From assembly GCF_014647515.1 (NCBI RefSeq), contig NZ_BMPI01000007.1, forward strand, positions 42,183 to 106,182: DNA of 64,000 nt. Direction: 5' to 3'. Below the pieces are notes generated by a model. It did no database searches, was not told where the DNA came from, and saw only the letters and a program-made list of their open reading frames with translations. The translations under genes and the position numbers were made by a program. Numbering within the stretch: position 1 is the stretch's first letter; every line of letters begins with the position of its first letter. This document shows positions 51,051-59,542 of the stretch, in pieces. Origin of the DNA: Dactylosporangium sucinum. Lineage in GTDB: Bacteria; Actinomycetota; Actinomycetes; Mycobacteriales; Micromonosporaceae.

Positions 51051-52861
51051 CGCCGCTTGTCGGCGCCGTTCTCGCTGGGCGCCTCGGCCGGGATGCGGGT
51101 GACCGTGATCGTGCGGGTCTGCCGCTTCGGCGGCGTCGGCACCGCGGGCGCCGGCGTCGTCCGGATGCGCTTGGGCGGCTCGTCCTCCTTGCCGGCCGGC
51201 TTGCCGGCCGGAACCTTGGCGGGCAGCTTCTCCAGGACGGTGGTCATGTCGTCGGCGATCGCCGGGGTCTGCGGCTCGGCGGCCTCGCGCTCGTCGCCGC
51301 CGCGCGGCGGGGACAGGCGGGGCAGCACGACCGCGCCGAGCAGCGGCGTGCCGACCCGGCGCAGCTGGTCGGCGGCGTCGGCGACCTCGGTGTGACGGGT
51401 GCGGCGCAGCTCGACGGCGACGATGGCGGCGTCGGCCAGGCTGGCCAGGCTCTGCGCGTCGGCGCTGGTGGCCGTGGACGGCGCCTCCACGACGACGTAG
51501 GCGGCGCGTTCCCGCAGCGTCGCGAGCGTGTCGCGGAGCGCCTGCGACTGCAGCAGCCCGCCGGCGCTGGCGGTGCCGCCGGTGGTGACAATGCTGAGGT
51601 TGGGGTGCCGCGGGGCGCGCTGGGTGGCGCTGCTCAGCGAGAAGCGGCCGGCGAGCACGTCGGACAGCCCGGGCACGGCCCGCACGCCGAGCATCCGGTG
51701 CACCGACGCGGTGTCGACGAGGCTGTCCGGCAGGTGCGCGCAGACGAGCACGGTTTCGGCGCCGGTACGGGCGAAGGCCGCCGCCAGGTTCGCCGCGACC
51801 ACGGTCGACGCCGCGCCGCGGCTCGCCCCGGCGACGACGACCACCTGGCCGGCGAGCGCGACCCGGGCGTCACCCCCGACCGGCGCCGGGATGCTGGCGA
51901 GGACCTCGTTGCGGAGCCGGTTGAAGATCCGGCCGCCCGCGCCGAACGGCGCGAACACGTCGTCGAGGCGCGGCTTCACCCGGCCGGGGACGCCGGCCAG
52001 GACGGCCACGTCGACCCGGCGGGGCAGGTCGCCCGGGCGGCGGACCCGCTGGTCGAGCCGCTCGCGCAGCATGGCCGCGCCGACCCCGAGCAGCAGGCCG
52101 ATCATCGCGCCGCTGGCCAGGTTGAGCAGCCGGTTCGGCTTGACCGGCCGCCCCGGCAGGTCGGCGTCGCGGGTGATCTTGCCGGCGCTGACCGTGGTGG
52201 TGAGCAGCTGGTTGAGCTGGCCCGCGAGGGTGTTGATCTGCGACGTGACCGTGGTGCGCTGGCTCTCCAGGTTGGGCCGGTTGGGGTCGCCGGCGCGCAG
52301 GGCGGCCAGCCTGTTGTTGATCTGGGTCAGGCTGGTGTTGAGCTGGGTGATCTTGTCGTTGAGGATCGCGATGCGCCCGGCGACGTCGGCCTTGGCGGAC
52401 TCCTCGCGGTTGCGCAGGTACGCCTCGGCGAACGCGTGCGACCCGGCCTGGGCGGTCGGCGCGTCCGGTGCCGAGAACGTGATCACGAGGAAGGTGGTGT
52501 TCGGCGGTACCTCCACCCGCACGCTCCCGGCCAGGGTGTCCGGCGCGACGGTGGAGCGCATGAGCGCCGCGGCGTCGGTCGCGACCGTCGTGGAGGTGAC
52601 GAGCTGCGCCTCGTTGTCGAGGTTGATGTCGCCCTTGGTGCGCCCGCTGGTGGAGTTCGCGTCCTGGCCGTTGCCGATCGGCGAGACGAGCACCGACGTC
52701 GCCGACTCGTACACCTTCGTCTGCACCGACGTGAACTGCGCCGCGGCCGCGAGGCCGGCGACCACCGCGATGACCACGAGCCACCAGTGGCGCCGAGCCA
52801 TGCCGAGCAGGTCGACGCCGGGGCTGTCGGTTTCGGCGGAGTACGGGCGGTTGGCGTCCAT
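51047..52861 (-). CDS. Wzz-like chain-length regulator with degenerate BY-kinase domain
   Basis: This 604-residue protein has a Wzz domain between membrane helices at about 28-43 and 246-264, with a periplasmic coiled-coil region between them. Residues from about 315 match the BY-kinase/CpsD ATPase fold. The Walker A should contain GK[ST], but the matching segment is G345-A-S-R-G-A-A-S-T353 with no lysine. The Walker A' aspartates are replaced by VCAHLPDS, and there is no C-terminal tyrosine cluster. It probably controls chain length without autophosphorylation. Confidence 0.87.
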   Translation of the reverse strand: MDANRPYSAETDSPGVDLLGMARRHWWLVVIAVVAGLAAAAQFTSVQTKVYESATSVLVSPIGNGQDANSTSGRTKGDINLDNEAQLVTSTTVATDAAALMRSTVAPDTLAGSVRVEVPPNTTFLVITFSAPDAPTAQAGSHAFAEAYLRNREESAKADVAGRIAILNDKITQLNTSLTQINNRLAALRAGDPNRPNLESQRTTVTSQINTLAGQLNQLLTTTVSAGKITRDADLPGRPVKPNRLLNLASGAMIGLLLGVGAAMLRERLDQRVRRPGDLPRRVDVAVLAGVPGRVKPRLDDVFAPFGAGGRIFNRLRNEVLASIPAPVGGDARVALAGQVVVVAGASRGAASTVVAANLAAAFARTGAETVLVCAHLPDSLVDTASVHRMLGVRAVPGLSDVLAGRFSLSSATQRAPRHPNLSIVTTGGTASAGGLLQSQALRDTLATLRERAAYVVVEAPSTATSADAQSLASLADAAIVAVELRRTRHTEVADAADQLRRVGTPLLGAVVLPRLSPPRGGDEREAAEPQTPAIADDMTTVLEKLPAKVPAGKPAGKEDEPPKRIRTTPAPAVPTPPKRQTRTITVTRIPAEAPSENGADKRR

Positions 52862-52942
52862 GAAGCGGCGACCCCTTCGGCGTCTGGTTCTCCAGGGGCT
52901 AACGCCGTTGCTGCTGCGGCGTGATGGCCTGTTTGTGGTGAT

Positions 52943-53740
52943 TTACGCGCGATGGGCGGGCTTGCGGGTCAGCCGATGGTGGAGCGAGCGGGCCAGCAGC
53001 GCGGCCGCGAAGGGCGCGTCCTCACGCAGATAACGGCGGGCGAGGCGGCGGGGTTCCCGGGCCAGCCGATCGAGCCACTCCAGGCCGGCCTTCTGCAGGA
53101 CGGGCCGGGCGCGCTGGACGTCTCCGGCGACGAAGTTGACGGCGGCGCCGCATCCGAGAAACCACGCTCGCGGGTGCTCGCTTCTGAGCGTGGCGATGAG
53201 GCGTTCCTGTCTGGGGAAGCCGAGGCCGACGTACATCATGTCGGGGTCTGCAGCTCTGACGACCTGCCCGATTGCTCGGATTTTTGCGGGCGATCGGTCG
53301 AAGCCGTACGCCGGGCTCAGCGCGCCGGCGATCCGCAGGCCCTCGAACGACTCGGCCAGCTTGGCCGCGGCCCGGGCGGCACCGTCCGTCGCGGGGTCGC
53401 CGCCCAGCACGAAGATGCTGCGCCCCGCCGCCGCGAGGCCCTGCGACAGCGACCAGACGAGATCCGAGCCGGCGACCCTGGCCGGCAGCGAGCGGCCGGC
53501 CAGGCGGGCCGCCCACACCAGCGGGGCGCCGTCGGCGACGGCCAGGTCGGCCCGGCTGAGCTCCTGCCGCAGCGCCGGGTCGCGGGCGACCTGCCGCAGG
53601 ATGTCGACGTTCGGGGTGACGATCCAGCCGCCCCGGCCCTCGTCGAGCGCCCGCAGCACGTGGGCGACGACCTGGGGCTCGGTCAGCGGGTCGATGGCCA
53701 GGCCGCCGACGGGGACGCGCCGGATGTAGCTGCGCAGCAT
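52943..53740 (-). CDS. WecG/TagA/CpsF glycosyltransferase (GT26)
   Basis: This 265-residue GT26 protein has the core VTPNVDILRQVARDP, VADGAPLVWAARLAG, FVLGG, and GLGFPRQERLI. This family adds the second sugar (often N-acetylmannosaminuronic acid or a related sugar) to a lipid-linked acceptor at the inner face of the membrane. It is the first gene of the minus-strand polysaccharide operon. A palindrome upstream is shared with the divergent operon. The ATG (53738-53740) has GAGGAA about 13 nt upstream. Confidence 0.92.
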   Translation of the reverse strand: MLRSYIRRVPVGGLAIDPLTEPQVVAHVLRALDEGRGGWIVTPNVDILRQVARDPALRQELSRADLAVADGAPLVWAARLAGRSLPARVAGSDLVWSLSQGLAAAGRSIFVLGGDPATDGAARAAAKLAESFEGLRIAGALSPAYGFDRSPAKIRAIGQVVRAADPDMMYVGLGFPRQERLIATLRSEHPRAWFLGCGAAVNFVAGDVQRARPVLQKAGLEWLDRLAREPRRLARRYLREDAPFAAALLARSLHHRLTRKPAHRA

Positions 53741-53769
53741 CGTGAGTCCGCATTTCCTCGTTAGAGCCA

Positions 53770-53788
53770 ATGCCAGCAGATCTGGCAT
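53770..53788. promoter_or_regulatory. Palindrome between the two polysaccharide operons
   Basis: ATGCCAG-CAGAT-CTGGCAT is a perfect inverted repeat with 7-bp arms and a 5-bp centre, in the 75-bp spacer between wecG (minus) and the sulfotransferase (plus). One dimer could switch both operons together. Confidence 0.65.
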
Positions 53789-53815
53789 ATCTACCAAAAC
53801 GACCAAGGAGGACGC

Positions 53816-54739
53816 TTGGTACGCGTTCTGTTCCTCGGCGGACTCGGCCGCAGCGGCACCACGCTGCTCGAACGCCTCCTGGGTGAGCTGCCCGGCGTGT
53901 GTCCGCTGGGCGAGGTCGTGCACCTGTGGGAACGCGACATCGCTGGCGACGAGCGGTGCGGGTGCGGCAGCCACTTCTCGGACTGCGAGTTCTGGCGGGC
54001 CGTGGGCGAGAAGGCGTTCGGCGGGTGGCACCACGTCGACGTGTGGCGGGTCCTGGCGCTGCGGCAGGCGGTCGAGCGCACGCGGTACATCCCGCGGCTG
54101 GCCAGCGTGCGGATGACCGCCGCGCAGCGGCTCCTCGTCGAGGAGTACGCCGACTGGTACGCCCGGCTCTACGAGGCGGCCGCCGTGGTCTCCGGCGCGT
54201 CGGTCCTGGTCGACTCCTCGAAGCACGCCGCGCTCGCCTACTGCCTGCGGTACGCGCCGTCCGTCGACCTGCGGGTCGTGCACATGGTCCGGGACAGCCG
54301 GGGCGTGGCGTACTCGTGGACGAAGAAGGTCAGCCGGCCGGAGACGGACGGGGCGCAGGAGATGACGCGGTACTCCCCCAGCCGTTCGGCGCTGCTGTGG
54401 AACGCGCACAACACCGCGTTCTCGGTGCTGCACCGCTGCGGGGTGCCGGTGCAGCGGGTGCGGTACGAGGAGCTTCTGGAGTCTCCATCCTCCACGTTGG
54501 GTGCCATCGCCTCGTTCGCCGGGCTGACCCCGCCGGATGTCTCCTTCGTCAAGAACGGCACCGCGGAGCTGGGGCCGTGCCACAGCGCCGCCGGCAACCC
54601 GATGCGCTTCACGGTCGGCCCGGTACCGCTGCGCCGCGACGACGCCTGGCGGACCGCGCTGCCGGGGCGCCAGCGGCGCGTGGTGAGCGCGCTGACCGCC
54701 CCGCTGCTCGGCGTGTACGGCTACCGGGGTGCCCGATGA
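53816..54739 (+). CDS. Second PAPS-dependent sulfotransferase
   Basis: This 307-residue protein has the P-loop-like 5'-PSB motif GLGRSGTTLLERLL at the N-terminus and a 3'-phosphate motif VHMVRDSRGVAYSW near residue 160. A CGCG-cysteine segment (about 44-52) is unusual. It resembles bacterial sulfotransferases acting on glycans. The start is TTG (53816-53818), 4 nt after AAGGAGG. It overlaps the following glycosyltransferase by ATGA. Confidence 0.88.
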   Translation: MVRVLFLGGLGRSGTTLLERLLGELPGVCPLGEVVHLWERDIAGDERCGCGSHFSDCEFWRAVGEKAFGGWHHVDVWRVLALRQAVERTRYIPRLASVRMTAAQRLLVEEYADWYARLYEAAAVVSGASVLVDSSKHAALAYCLRYAPSVDLRVVHMVRDSRGVAYSWTKKVSRPETDGAQEMTRYSPSRSALLWNAHNTAFSVLHRCGVPVQRVRYEELLESPSSTLGAIASFAGLTPPDVSFVKNGTAELGPCHSAAGNPMRFTVGPVPLRRDDAWRTALPGRQRRVVSALTAPLLGVYGYRGAR

Positions 54740-55662
54740 GCACCGCGGCGCACTGGCCGAGCGTCGGCGTCGTCGTGCCCACCCGCAACCGCCCCCGGCT
54801 GCTGGCGCGCGCCGTCGAGGGGATCGTCGCCCAGGACTACCCGGGCCCGGTCCGCACCATCGTGGTCTTCGACCAGCACCCGCCGGACGCGGCGCTGTGC
54901 CGCGGCGGCGAGCGCCCGCTCGACGTGCTGCCCAACCTGCGCAGGCCCGGCCTGGCCGGGGCGCGCAACACCGGGATCGTGGCGCTCGACACCGACCTGG
55001 TGGCGTTCTGCGACGACGACGACGTGTGGGCGCCGGCGAAGCTGCGCCGGCAGGTCCACGCGCTGCAGCAGCGCCCGCAGGCCGAGTTCTGCACGGCGGC
55101 GATCGAGGTCGAGTTCGGCGACCGGCTCACCACCCGCCTCGCCGGCGCCTCGCTCGTCGGGCTCGACGACCTGGTCCGCTCCCGGATGGCCATGCTGCAC
55201 TCGTCGACGTTCCTGGTCCGCCGCGCCGCGTTCGCCCGCGACGAGCTGGGCCTCGTCGCCGAAGACGCGCCGGGCAGCCAGAACGAGGACTGGGACCTGC
55301 TGCTGCGCGCCGCCAAGCGTGGCGAGATCGTCCACGTCGACGAACCGCTGGTCCGCGTCCTGTGGGGCCGCTCGTCGATGTTCGCCTACGAGTACGCGAC
55401 GAAGATGGCGTCGCTGCGCTGGATGATGGCCCGCCACCCGGAGATCGCCGGCTCGGGCACCGGCGCCGGGCGCGTCTACGGCCAGCTGGCCTGCTGGTCC
55501 GCCGCCACCGGCAACCGCCGCGACGCCTGGCGCTGGACCAGGGCGGCGATGCGCTCGAACTGGCGCGAGCCGCGCGCCGCCATCGCGCTGGCCGCCGTCA
55601 CGGGCGTGGTCAAGGTCGAAAGCGTGCTCGGGGCCCTCCACCGGAGGGGCCACGGCATCTAG
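54736..55662 (+). CDS. Family 2 glycosyltransferase
   Basis: This 308-residue GT-A fold enzyme has the nucleotide-sugar region VGVVVPTRNRPRLLARAV, GLAGARNTGI, the metal-binding CDDDDVW, and the acceptor-side NEDWDLLLRA. It would transfer a sugar to the polymer unit in the cytoplasm. It is co-translated with the second sulfotransferase, which suggests that sulfation and this sugar are linked. About 120 C-terminal residues are less conserved. Confidence 0.92.
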   Translation: MSTAAHWPSVGVVVPTRNRPRLLARAVEGIVAQDYPGPVRTIVVFDQHPPDAALCRGGERPLDVLPNLRRPGLAGARNTGIVALDTDLVAFCDDDDVWAPAKLRRQVHALQQRPQAEFCTAAIEVEFGDRLTTRLAGASLVGLDDLVRSRMAMLHSSTFLVRRAAFARDELGLVAEDAPGSQNEDWDLLLRAAKRGEIVHVDEPLVRVLWGRSSMFAYEYATKMASLRWMMARHPEIAGSGTGAGRVYGQLACWSAATGNRRDAWRWTRAAMRSNWREPRAAIALAAVTGVVKVESVLGALHRRGHGI

Positions 55663-55672
55663 AGTCGCCTCT

Positions 55673-56461
55673 ATGAGGGTGCGCGTGGGGGAAGGCGTCT
55701 CGCTCAACGTCCGGGTGTTCGGCGCCGACGCTCGCGGGACGCCGTTCCTGCTGGTCCACGGCCTGTCGTCGAACGCCCGCCTGTGGGACGGGGTGGCTCC
55801 GGCACTGGCCGGCCACCCGGTGTACGCGGTCGACCTGCGCTCGCACGGCGAGTCGGACGCCCCGCCGACCGGCTACGACACCGCGACGGCCGCCGCCGAC
55901 CTGTCCGCGGTCTGCTCGTATCTGGGCCTGCCGGCCGCGATCGTCGCCGGCCAGTCCTGGGGCGGCAACGTCGTGGTCCAGCTGGCCGCCCGCTTCCCCT
56001 CCCAGGTCGCCGCGCTGGCCCTCGTCGACGGCGGCTGGATCGACCTGGCGTCCCGCTTCCCGTCGTGGGAGGCGTGCGCGGCCCGGCTCCGGCCGCCGGA
56101 CGTCAGCGCGATCAGCGCCACCGCCCTGCGCGCCTCGCTGCGGGCCACCCACCCGGACTGGGCGCCGTGGGCGGTCGAGGCGACGGTCGCCAACCTCGTC
56201 GTCGGCCCGGACGACTCGCTGCGCCGCCGGCTGCCCGTCGACCGGCACATGAGCATCGTGCGCAGCATGTGGGACGACCCGCCGCAGCCGTACTACCCGC
56301 GCGTCGAGGTCCCCGTCCTGGCCCTCCCGGCCGGCACCGGCGACCCCGACCTGCACGGCCTGCGCGACGTGAAGGTCCGCCCGTACCCGGGCGGCGACCA
56401 CGACCTGCACGCCCAGCACCCGGCGTCGATCGCCGCCGACCTGCTCGGGCTGGTGCCGTGA
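55673..56461 (+). CDS. Alpha/beta hydrolase
   Basis: This 262-residue alpha/beta fold enzyme has the nucleophile elbow GQSWGG (about residues 93-98), the oxyanion region LLVHGLSSNARLWD, and the catalytic His in GGDHDLH. The substrate is unknown. The ATG is 7 nt after TAGAGT (55660-55665), so its transcript may be leaderless and separate from the glycosyltransferase gene. Its stop shares one base with the next start. Confidence 0.9.
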   Translation: MRVRVGEGVSLNVRVFGADARGTPFLLVHGLSSNARLWDGVAPALAGHPVYAVDLRSHGESDAPPTGYDTATAAADLSAVCSYLGLPAAIVAGQSWGGNVVVQLAARFPSQVAALALVDGGWIDLASRFPSWEACAARLRPPDVSAISATALRASLRATHPDWAPWAVEATVANLVVGPDDSLRRRLPVDRHMSIVRSMWDDPPQPYYPRVEVPVLALPAGTGDPDLHGLRDVKVRPYPGGDHDLHAQHPASIAADLLGLVP

Positions 56462-57672
56462 TGACCGGCCTGCTGGTGATCATGGGCTCCGGCGAGACCG
56501 CCCCGACGATGGTCAAGCCCCACCGCGAGATCTTCGAACGCTGCGGCGAGCGCCCCGCCGTGCTCCTCGACACGCCGTACGGCTTCCAGGAGAACGCCGA
56601 CGACATCTCCTCCCGCGCCCTGCAGTACTTTGCCGACAGCACCGGCCGGCGTGTCTCGGTCGTCAACTGGCGCACGACCCCGCCTCCCGGCCTGGACCGC
56701 GAGCGGGCGCTCGCCGAGCTGCGGTCGGCGGGCTGGCTGTTCGCCGGCCCGGGAAGCCCGACCTACGCCCTGCGCCAGTGGACGGACACGGAGATTCCGG
56801 CGGTACTGCAGGAGGCCCTGTCCCGCGACGCGGTGGTCCTCTTCGCGAGCGCCGCCGCGCTGACCCTGAGCTCGCACACGATCCCGGTCTACGAGATCTA
56901 CAAGGTGGGCGCCGACCCGGCCTGGGCCCCCGGCCTGGACCTGGTCCGCCCGCTGACCGGCCTGCCCGCCGTGATCATCCCCCACTACGACAACGCCGAG
57001 GGCGGCCACCACGACACCCGCTTCTGCTACCTGGGCGAACGCCGCCTGCGGATGCTGGAGCCGGAACTGCCGGACGACTCGTTCATCCTGGGCGTGGACG
57101 AGCACACGGCGGCGGTGTTCGACCCGGCGGCCGCCACGGTCCGCGTCCTGGGCAACGGCGGCCTGACCCTCCGCCGCGCGGGCGAGTCCCGCTGGTGGCC
57201 CTCGGGCACGCTCCTGCCGTTCACGGCCTTCACCGGTTCGGACGCCGCGCACGCCCCGGCCCCGCCGTCCCCGGCGCCGCCCGCGCCCCAGCCGGACCTC
57301 CCGGCCACGTCGCTGGGCGCGGAAACCCTGTCCGCGACGACCCGCTTCGACGCTTGCTACGAGGCCCGCGACGTGGACGGCTGCGTGGCGGCGGCCCTGG
57401 ACCTGGAGCAGGCGATGCACGACTGGATCGCCGACACGGACGTCTCCGACGAACGCGAGCAGGCAAGGTCCGCCCTGCGCAACATGCTCGTCCGCCTGGG
57501 TTCGCTGGCGGGCACCGAACGCCTGGCCCCACTGATCAAGGCCCTGGTCGAGCTGCGCACGTCGGCGCGCGAGGCCAAGGACTGGGCGTTGAGCGACGCC
57601 CTCCGCGACGCGATGCAAGCGGCCGGGGTATCCGTACAGGACACCCCGGCCGGCCCGGTCGTCACCTACTGA
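56461..57672 (+). CDS. S51-like (type 1 GAT-like) protein with CysRS-type C-terminal domain
   Basis: Residues 1-260 of this 403-residue protein resemble peptidase S51 and cyanophycinase-type domains: GSGETAPT at the start, FAGPGSPTYALR, FASAAALTLSSH around the expected nucleophile serine, and IPHYDNAEGGHHDTR. A Pro/Ala linker (262-283) leads to a helical region (295-403). Its end (LVELRTSAREAKDWALSDALRD, then DTPAGPVV) looks like the C-terminal domain of cysteinyl-tRNA synthetase. The combination is uncommon. It overlaps the hydrolase by one base. Confidence 0.82.
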   Translation: MTGLLVIMGSGETAPTMVKPHREIFERCGERPAVLLDTPYGFQENADDISSRALQYFADSTGRRVSVVNWRTTPPPGLDRERALAELRSAGWLFAGPGSPTYALRQWTDTEIPAVLQEALSRDAVVLFASAAALTLSSHTIPVYEIYKVGADPAWAPGLDLVRPLTGLPAVIIPHYDNAEGGHHDTRFCYLGERRLRMLEPELPDDSFILGVDEHTAAVFDPAAATVRVLGNGGLTLRRAGESRWWPSGTLLPFTAFTGSDAAHAPAPPSPAPPAPQPDLPATSLGAETLSATTRFDACYEARDVDGCVAAALDLEQAMHDWIADTDVSDEREQARSALRNMLVRLGSLAGTERLAPLIKALVELRTSAREAKDWALSDALRDAMQAAGVSVQDTPAGPVVTY

Positions 57673-57757
57673 CCGCCCCGTGCTCCCACGACCGCTCCCA
57701 CGACGGCCCGGCGCCTGGACGCACTCCGCACCCAGGCCCACGGCCGCCGCGCTCCCC

Positions 57758-57817
57758 GAACCCCCGGACCGTCGGGCCTTCGCGCGGTGGCGCGTCGGCC
57801 CTCCGGGGTCCGTGGGG
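57758..57817. terminator. Imperfect hairpin between convergent genes
   Basis: A GC-rich imperfect inverted repeat (CCCCCGGACC...GGGCC with GGCCCTCCGGGGTCCGTGGGG) encloses a further CGCG/CGCG stem. It lies between the S51-type gene and icd, which converge, and may stop transcription in both directions. No U-tract is present. Confidence 0.5.
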
Positions 57818-57821
57818 TGGG

Positions 57822-59039
57822 TCAGCCGGCGAGCTTCTTGGCCAGGTTCTGGTCGAGCGCGTTCATGAACTCGTCCGTGGTCAGCCACGGGGCGTCGCGG
57901 GCGATGAGCAGGGCCAGGTCCTTGGTCATCTGGCCGCCCTCGACGGTCTCGACGCAGACCTGCTCGAGCGTGTCGGCGAAGTTGGTCACCTCGGGCGTGC
58001 CGTCGACCTTGCCCCGGTGGGCCAGGCCGCGCGTCCACGCGAAGATCGAGGCGATCGGGTTGGTCGAGGTCTTCTCGCCCTTCTGCCACTGCCGGTAGTG
58101 CCGGGTGACGGTGCCGTGCGCCGCCTCGGCCTCGACCGTCTTGCCGTCCGGGGTCATCAGCACGCTGGTCATCAGGCCGAGCGAGCCGAAGCCCTGGGCG
58201 ACGGTGTCGGACTGGACGTCACCGTCGTAGTTCTTGGCGGCCCACACGAACCCGCCCTCCCACTTCAGCGCGGCGGCGACCATGTCGTCGATGAGCCGGT
58301 GCTCGTAGGTCAGGCCGGCCTCGGCGAACGCGTCCTTGAACTCGGCCTCGAAGACCTCGGCGAACAGGTCCTTGAACCGCCCGTCGTACGCCTTCAGGAT
58401 CGTGTTCTTCGTCGACAGGTACACCGGGTAGCCCCGGTCGAGCCCGTAACGGAACGACGCCCGCGCGAAGTCGCGGATCGAGTCGTCGAAGTTGTACATC
58501 CCCATCGCGACACCGCCACCGGGGAAGTTGGCGATCTCGAACTCCATCGGCGCGCCGCCGTCAGCCGGGGTGTAGGTGACGGTGACCTTGCCGGGGCCGG
58601 GGACGACGAAGTCGGTCGCCTTGTACTGGTCGCCGTGGGCGTGACGGCCGATGATGATCGGCTTGGTCCAGCCCGGGACGAGCCGCGGCACGTTGGCCAT
58701 GATGATCGGCTCGCGGAAGACCACGCCGCCGAGGATGTTGCGGATGGTGCCGTTCGGCGACCGCCACATCTTCTTGAGCTTGAACTCCTCGACGCGCGCC
58801 TCGTCCGGCGTGATCGTGGCGCACTTCACGCCGACGCCGTGCTGCTTGATGGCGTTGGCCGCGTCGATCGTGACCTGGTCGTCGGTCTGGTCGCGGTACT
58901 CGATCGACAGGTCGTAGTACTTCAGGTCGACGTCGAGATACGGCAGGATCAGCTGCTCGCGAATCTGCTTCCAGATGATGCGGGTCATCTCGTCGCCGTC
59001 GAGCTCGACGACAGGGTTGTTTACCTTGATCTTCGCCAT
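57822..59039 (-). CDS. icd: NADP-dependent isocitrate dehydrogenase (homodimeric type)
   Basis: This 405-residue TCA-cycle enzyme oxidises isocitrate to 2-oxoglutarate. The length and sequence ([15 protein letters not shown] at the start, [12 protein letters not shown], then HGTVTRHYR, and [10 protein letters not shown]) match the eukaryote-like subfamily found in actinobacteria rather than the E. coli type. A palindrome lies in its promoter. The leader has GAGAGGAG about 10 nt upstream of the ATG. Confidence 0.97.
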   Translation of the reverse strand: MAKIKVNNPVVELDGDEMTRIIWKQIREQLILPYLDVDLKYYDLSIEYRDQTDDQVTIDAANAIKQHGVGVKCATITPDEARVEEFKLKKMWRSPNGTIRNILGGVVFREPIIMANVPRLVPGWTKPIIIGRHAHGDQYKATDFVVPGPGKVTVTYTPADGGAPMEFEIANFPGGGVAMGMYNFDDSIRDFARASFRYGLDRGYPVYLSTKNTILKAYDGRFKDLFAEVFEAEFKDAFAEAGLTYEHRLIDDMVAAALKWEGGFVWAAKNYDGDVQSDTVAQGFGSLGLMTSVLMTPDGKTVEAEAAHGTVTRHYRQWQKGEKTSTNPIASIFAWTRGLAHRGKVDGTPEVTNFADTLEQVCVETVEGGQMTKDLALLIARDAPWLTTDEFMNALDQNLAKKLAG

Positions 59040-59074
59040 CGGCCAGGCGCTCCTCTCGGGCCTTCTTCCCTAGC

Positions 59075-59088
59075 AGTACGAGCGTACT
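59075..59088. promoter_or_regulatory. Palindrome in the icd promoter (AGTACG-AG-CGTACT)
   Basis: A perfect 6-bp inverted repeat with a 2-bp centre lies 36 bp upstream of the icd start codon. It includes a TACGCT hexamer on the icd strand, so a bound dimer could block that promoter. Confidence 0.6.
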
Positions 59089-59095
59089 GGATTGG

Positions 59096-59521
59096 TCAGC
59101 TTGCGAGGACTCCGGCCCCCAGGCTGACGACGCCCGTCGCTAAGGACAGCGCACCCACCCAGACCAGGGCAATCGCCGCATTCGGCCGGTGGCGGTCCTT
59201 GCCCGCCGAGGCCGCGAAGAAGCCGCCCGACATGAGGATGGCCGCCGCCAGGACGCAGCTGCGCGACAACCAGCCGACGAGGCCGTCGAGCCGCGCCAGG
59301 TCGGCATAGAGGATCCCGACCAGGCCCAGCGTGACCAGGACGCCGGCGTGGGCGTGACCGGCGCGCGCGAAGGCCTGCTGGAACGGGGTCATCGGGACCG
59401 CACCGCGCACGATCTTCGTGAGGAACCAGCCACCGACCTCGATCGTCACGATCGACAGCAGTGCGATGCCGGCCAGGATCCGCCCGGCATCGGTGAACTC
59501 GAACATGCCCGCCCCCGTCAC
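59096..59521 (-). CDS. Four-helix membrane protein, 141 aa
   Basis: This small hydrophobic protein has about four membrane helices and no recognised domain. One Leu is encoded by TTA (59141-59143, complement). The start could be GTG at 59519-59521, 5 nt after TAACTT (59527-59532, complement), or ATG at 59504-59506 behind GGGGGCGGG. Its promoter hexamer overlaps that of the divergent CGNR gene by two bases. Confidence 0.78.
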   Translation of the reverse strand: MTGAGMFEFTDAGRILAGIALLSIVTIEVGGWFLTKIVRGAVPMTPFQQAFARAGHAHAGVLVTLGLVGILYADLARLDGLVGWLSRSCVLAAAILMSGGFFAASAGKDRHRPNAAIALVWVGALSLATGVVSLGAGVLAS

Positions 59522-59542
59522 TGGCTAAGTTACGCTATGGCG

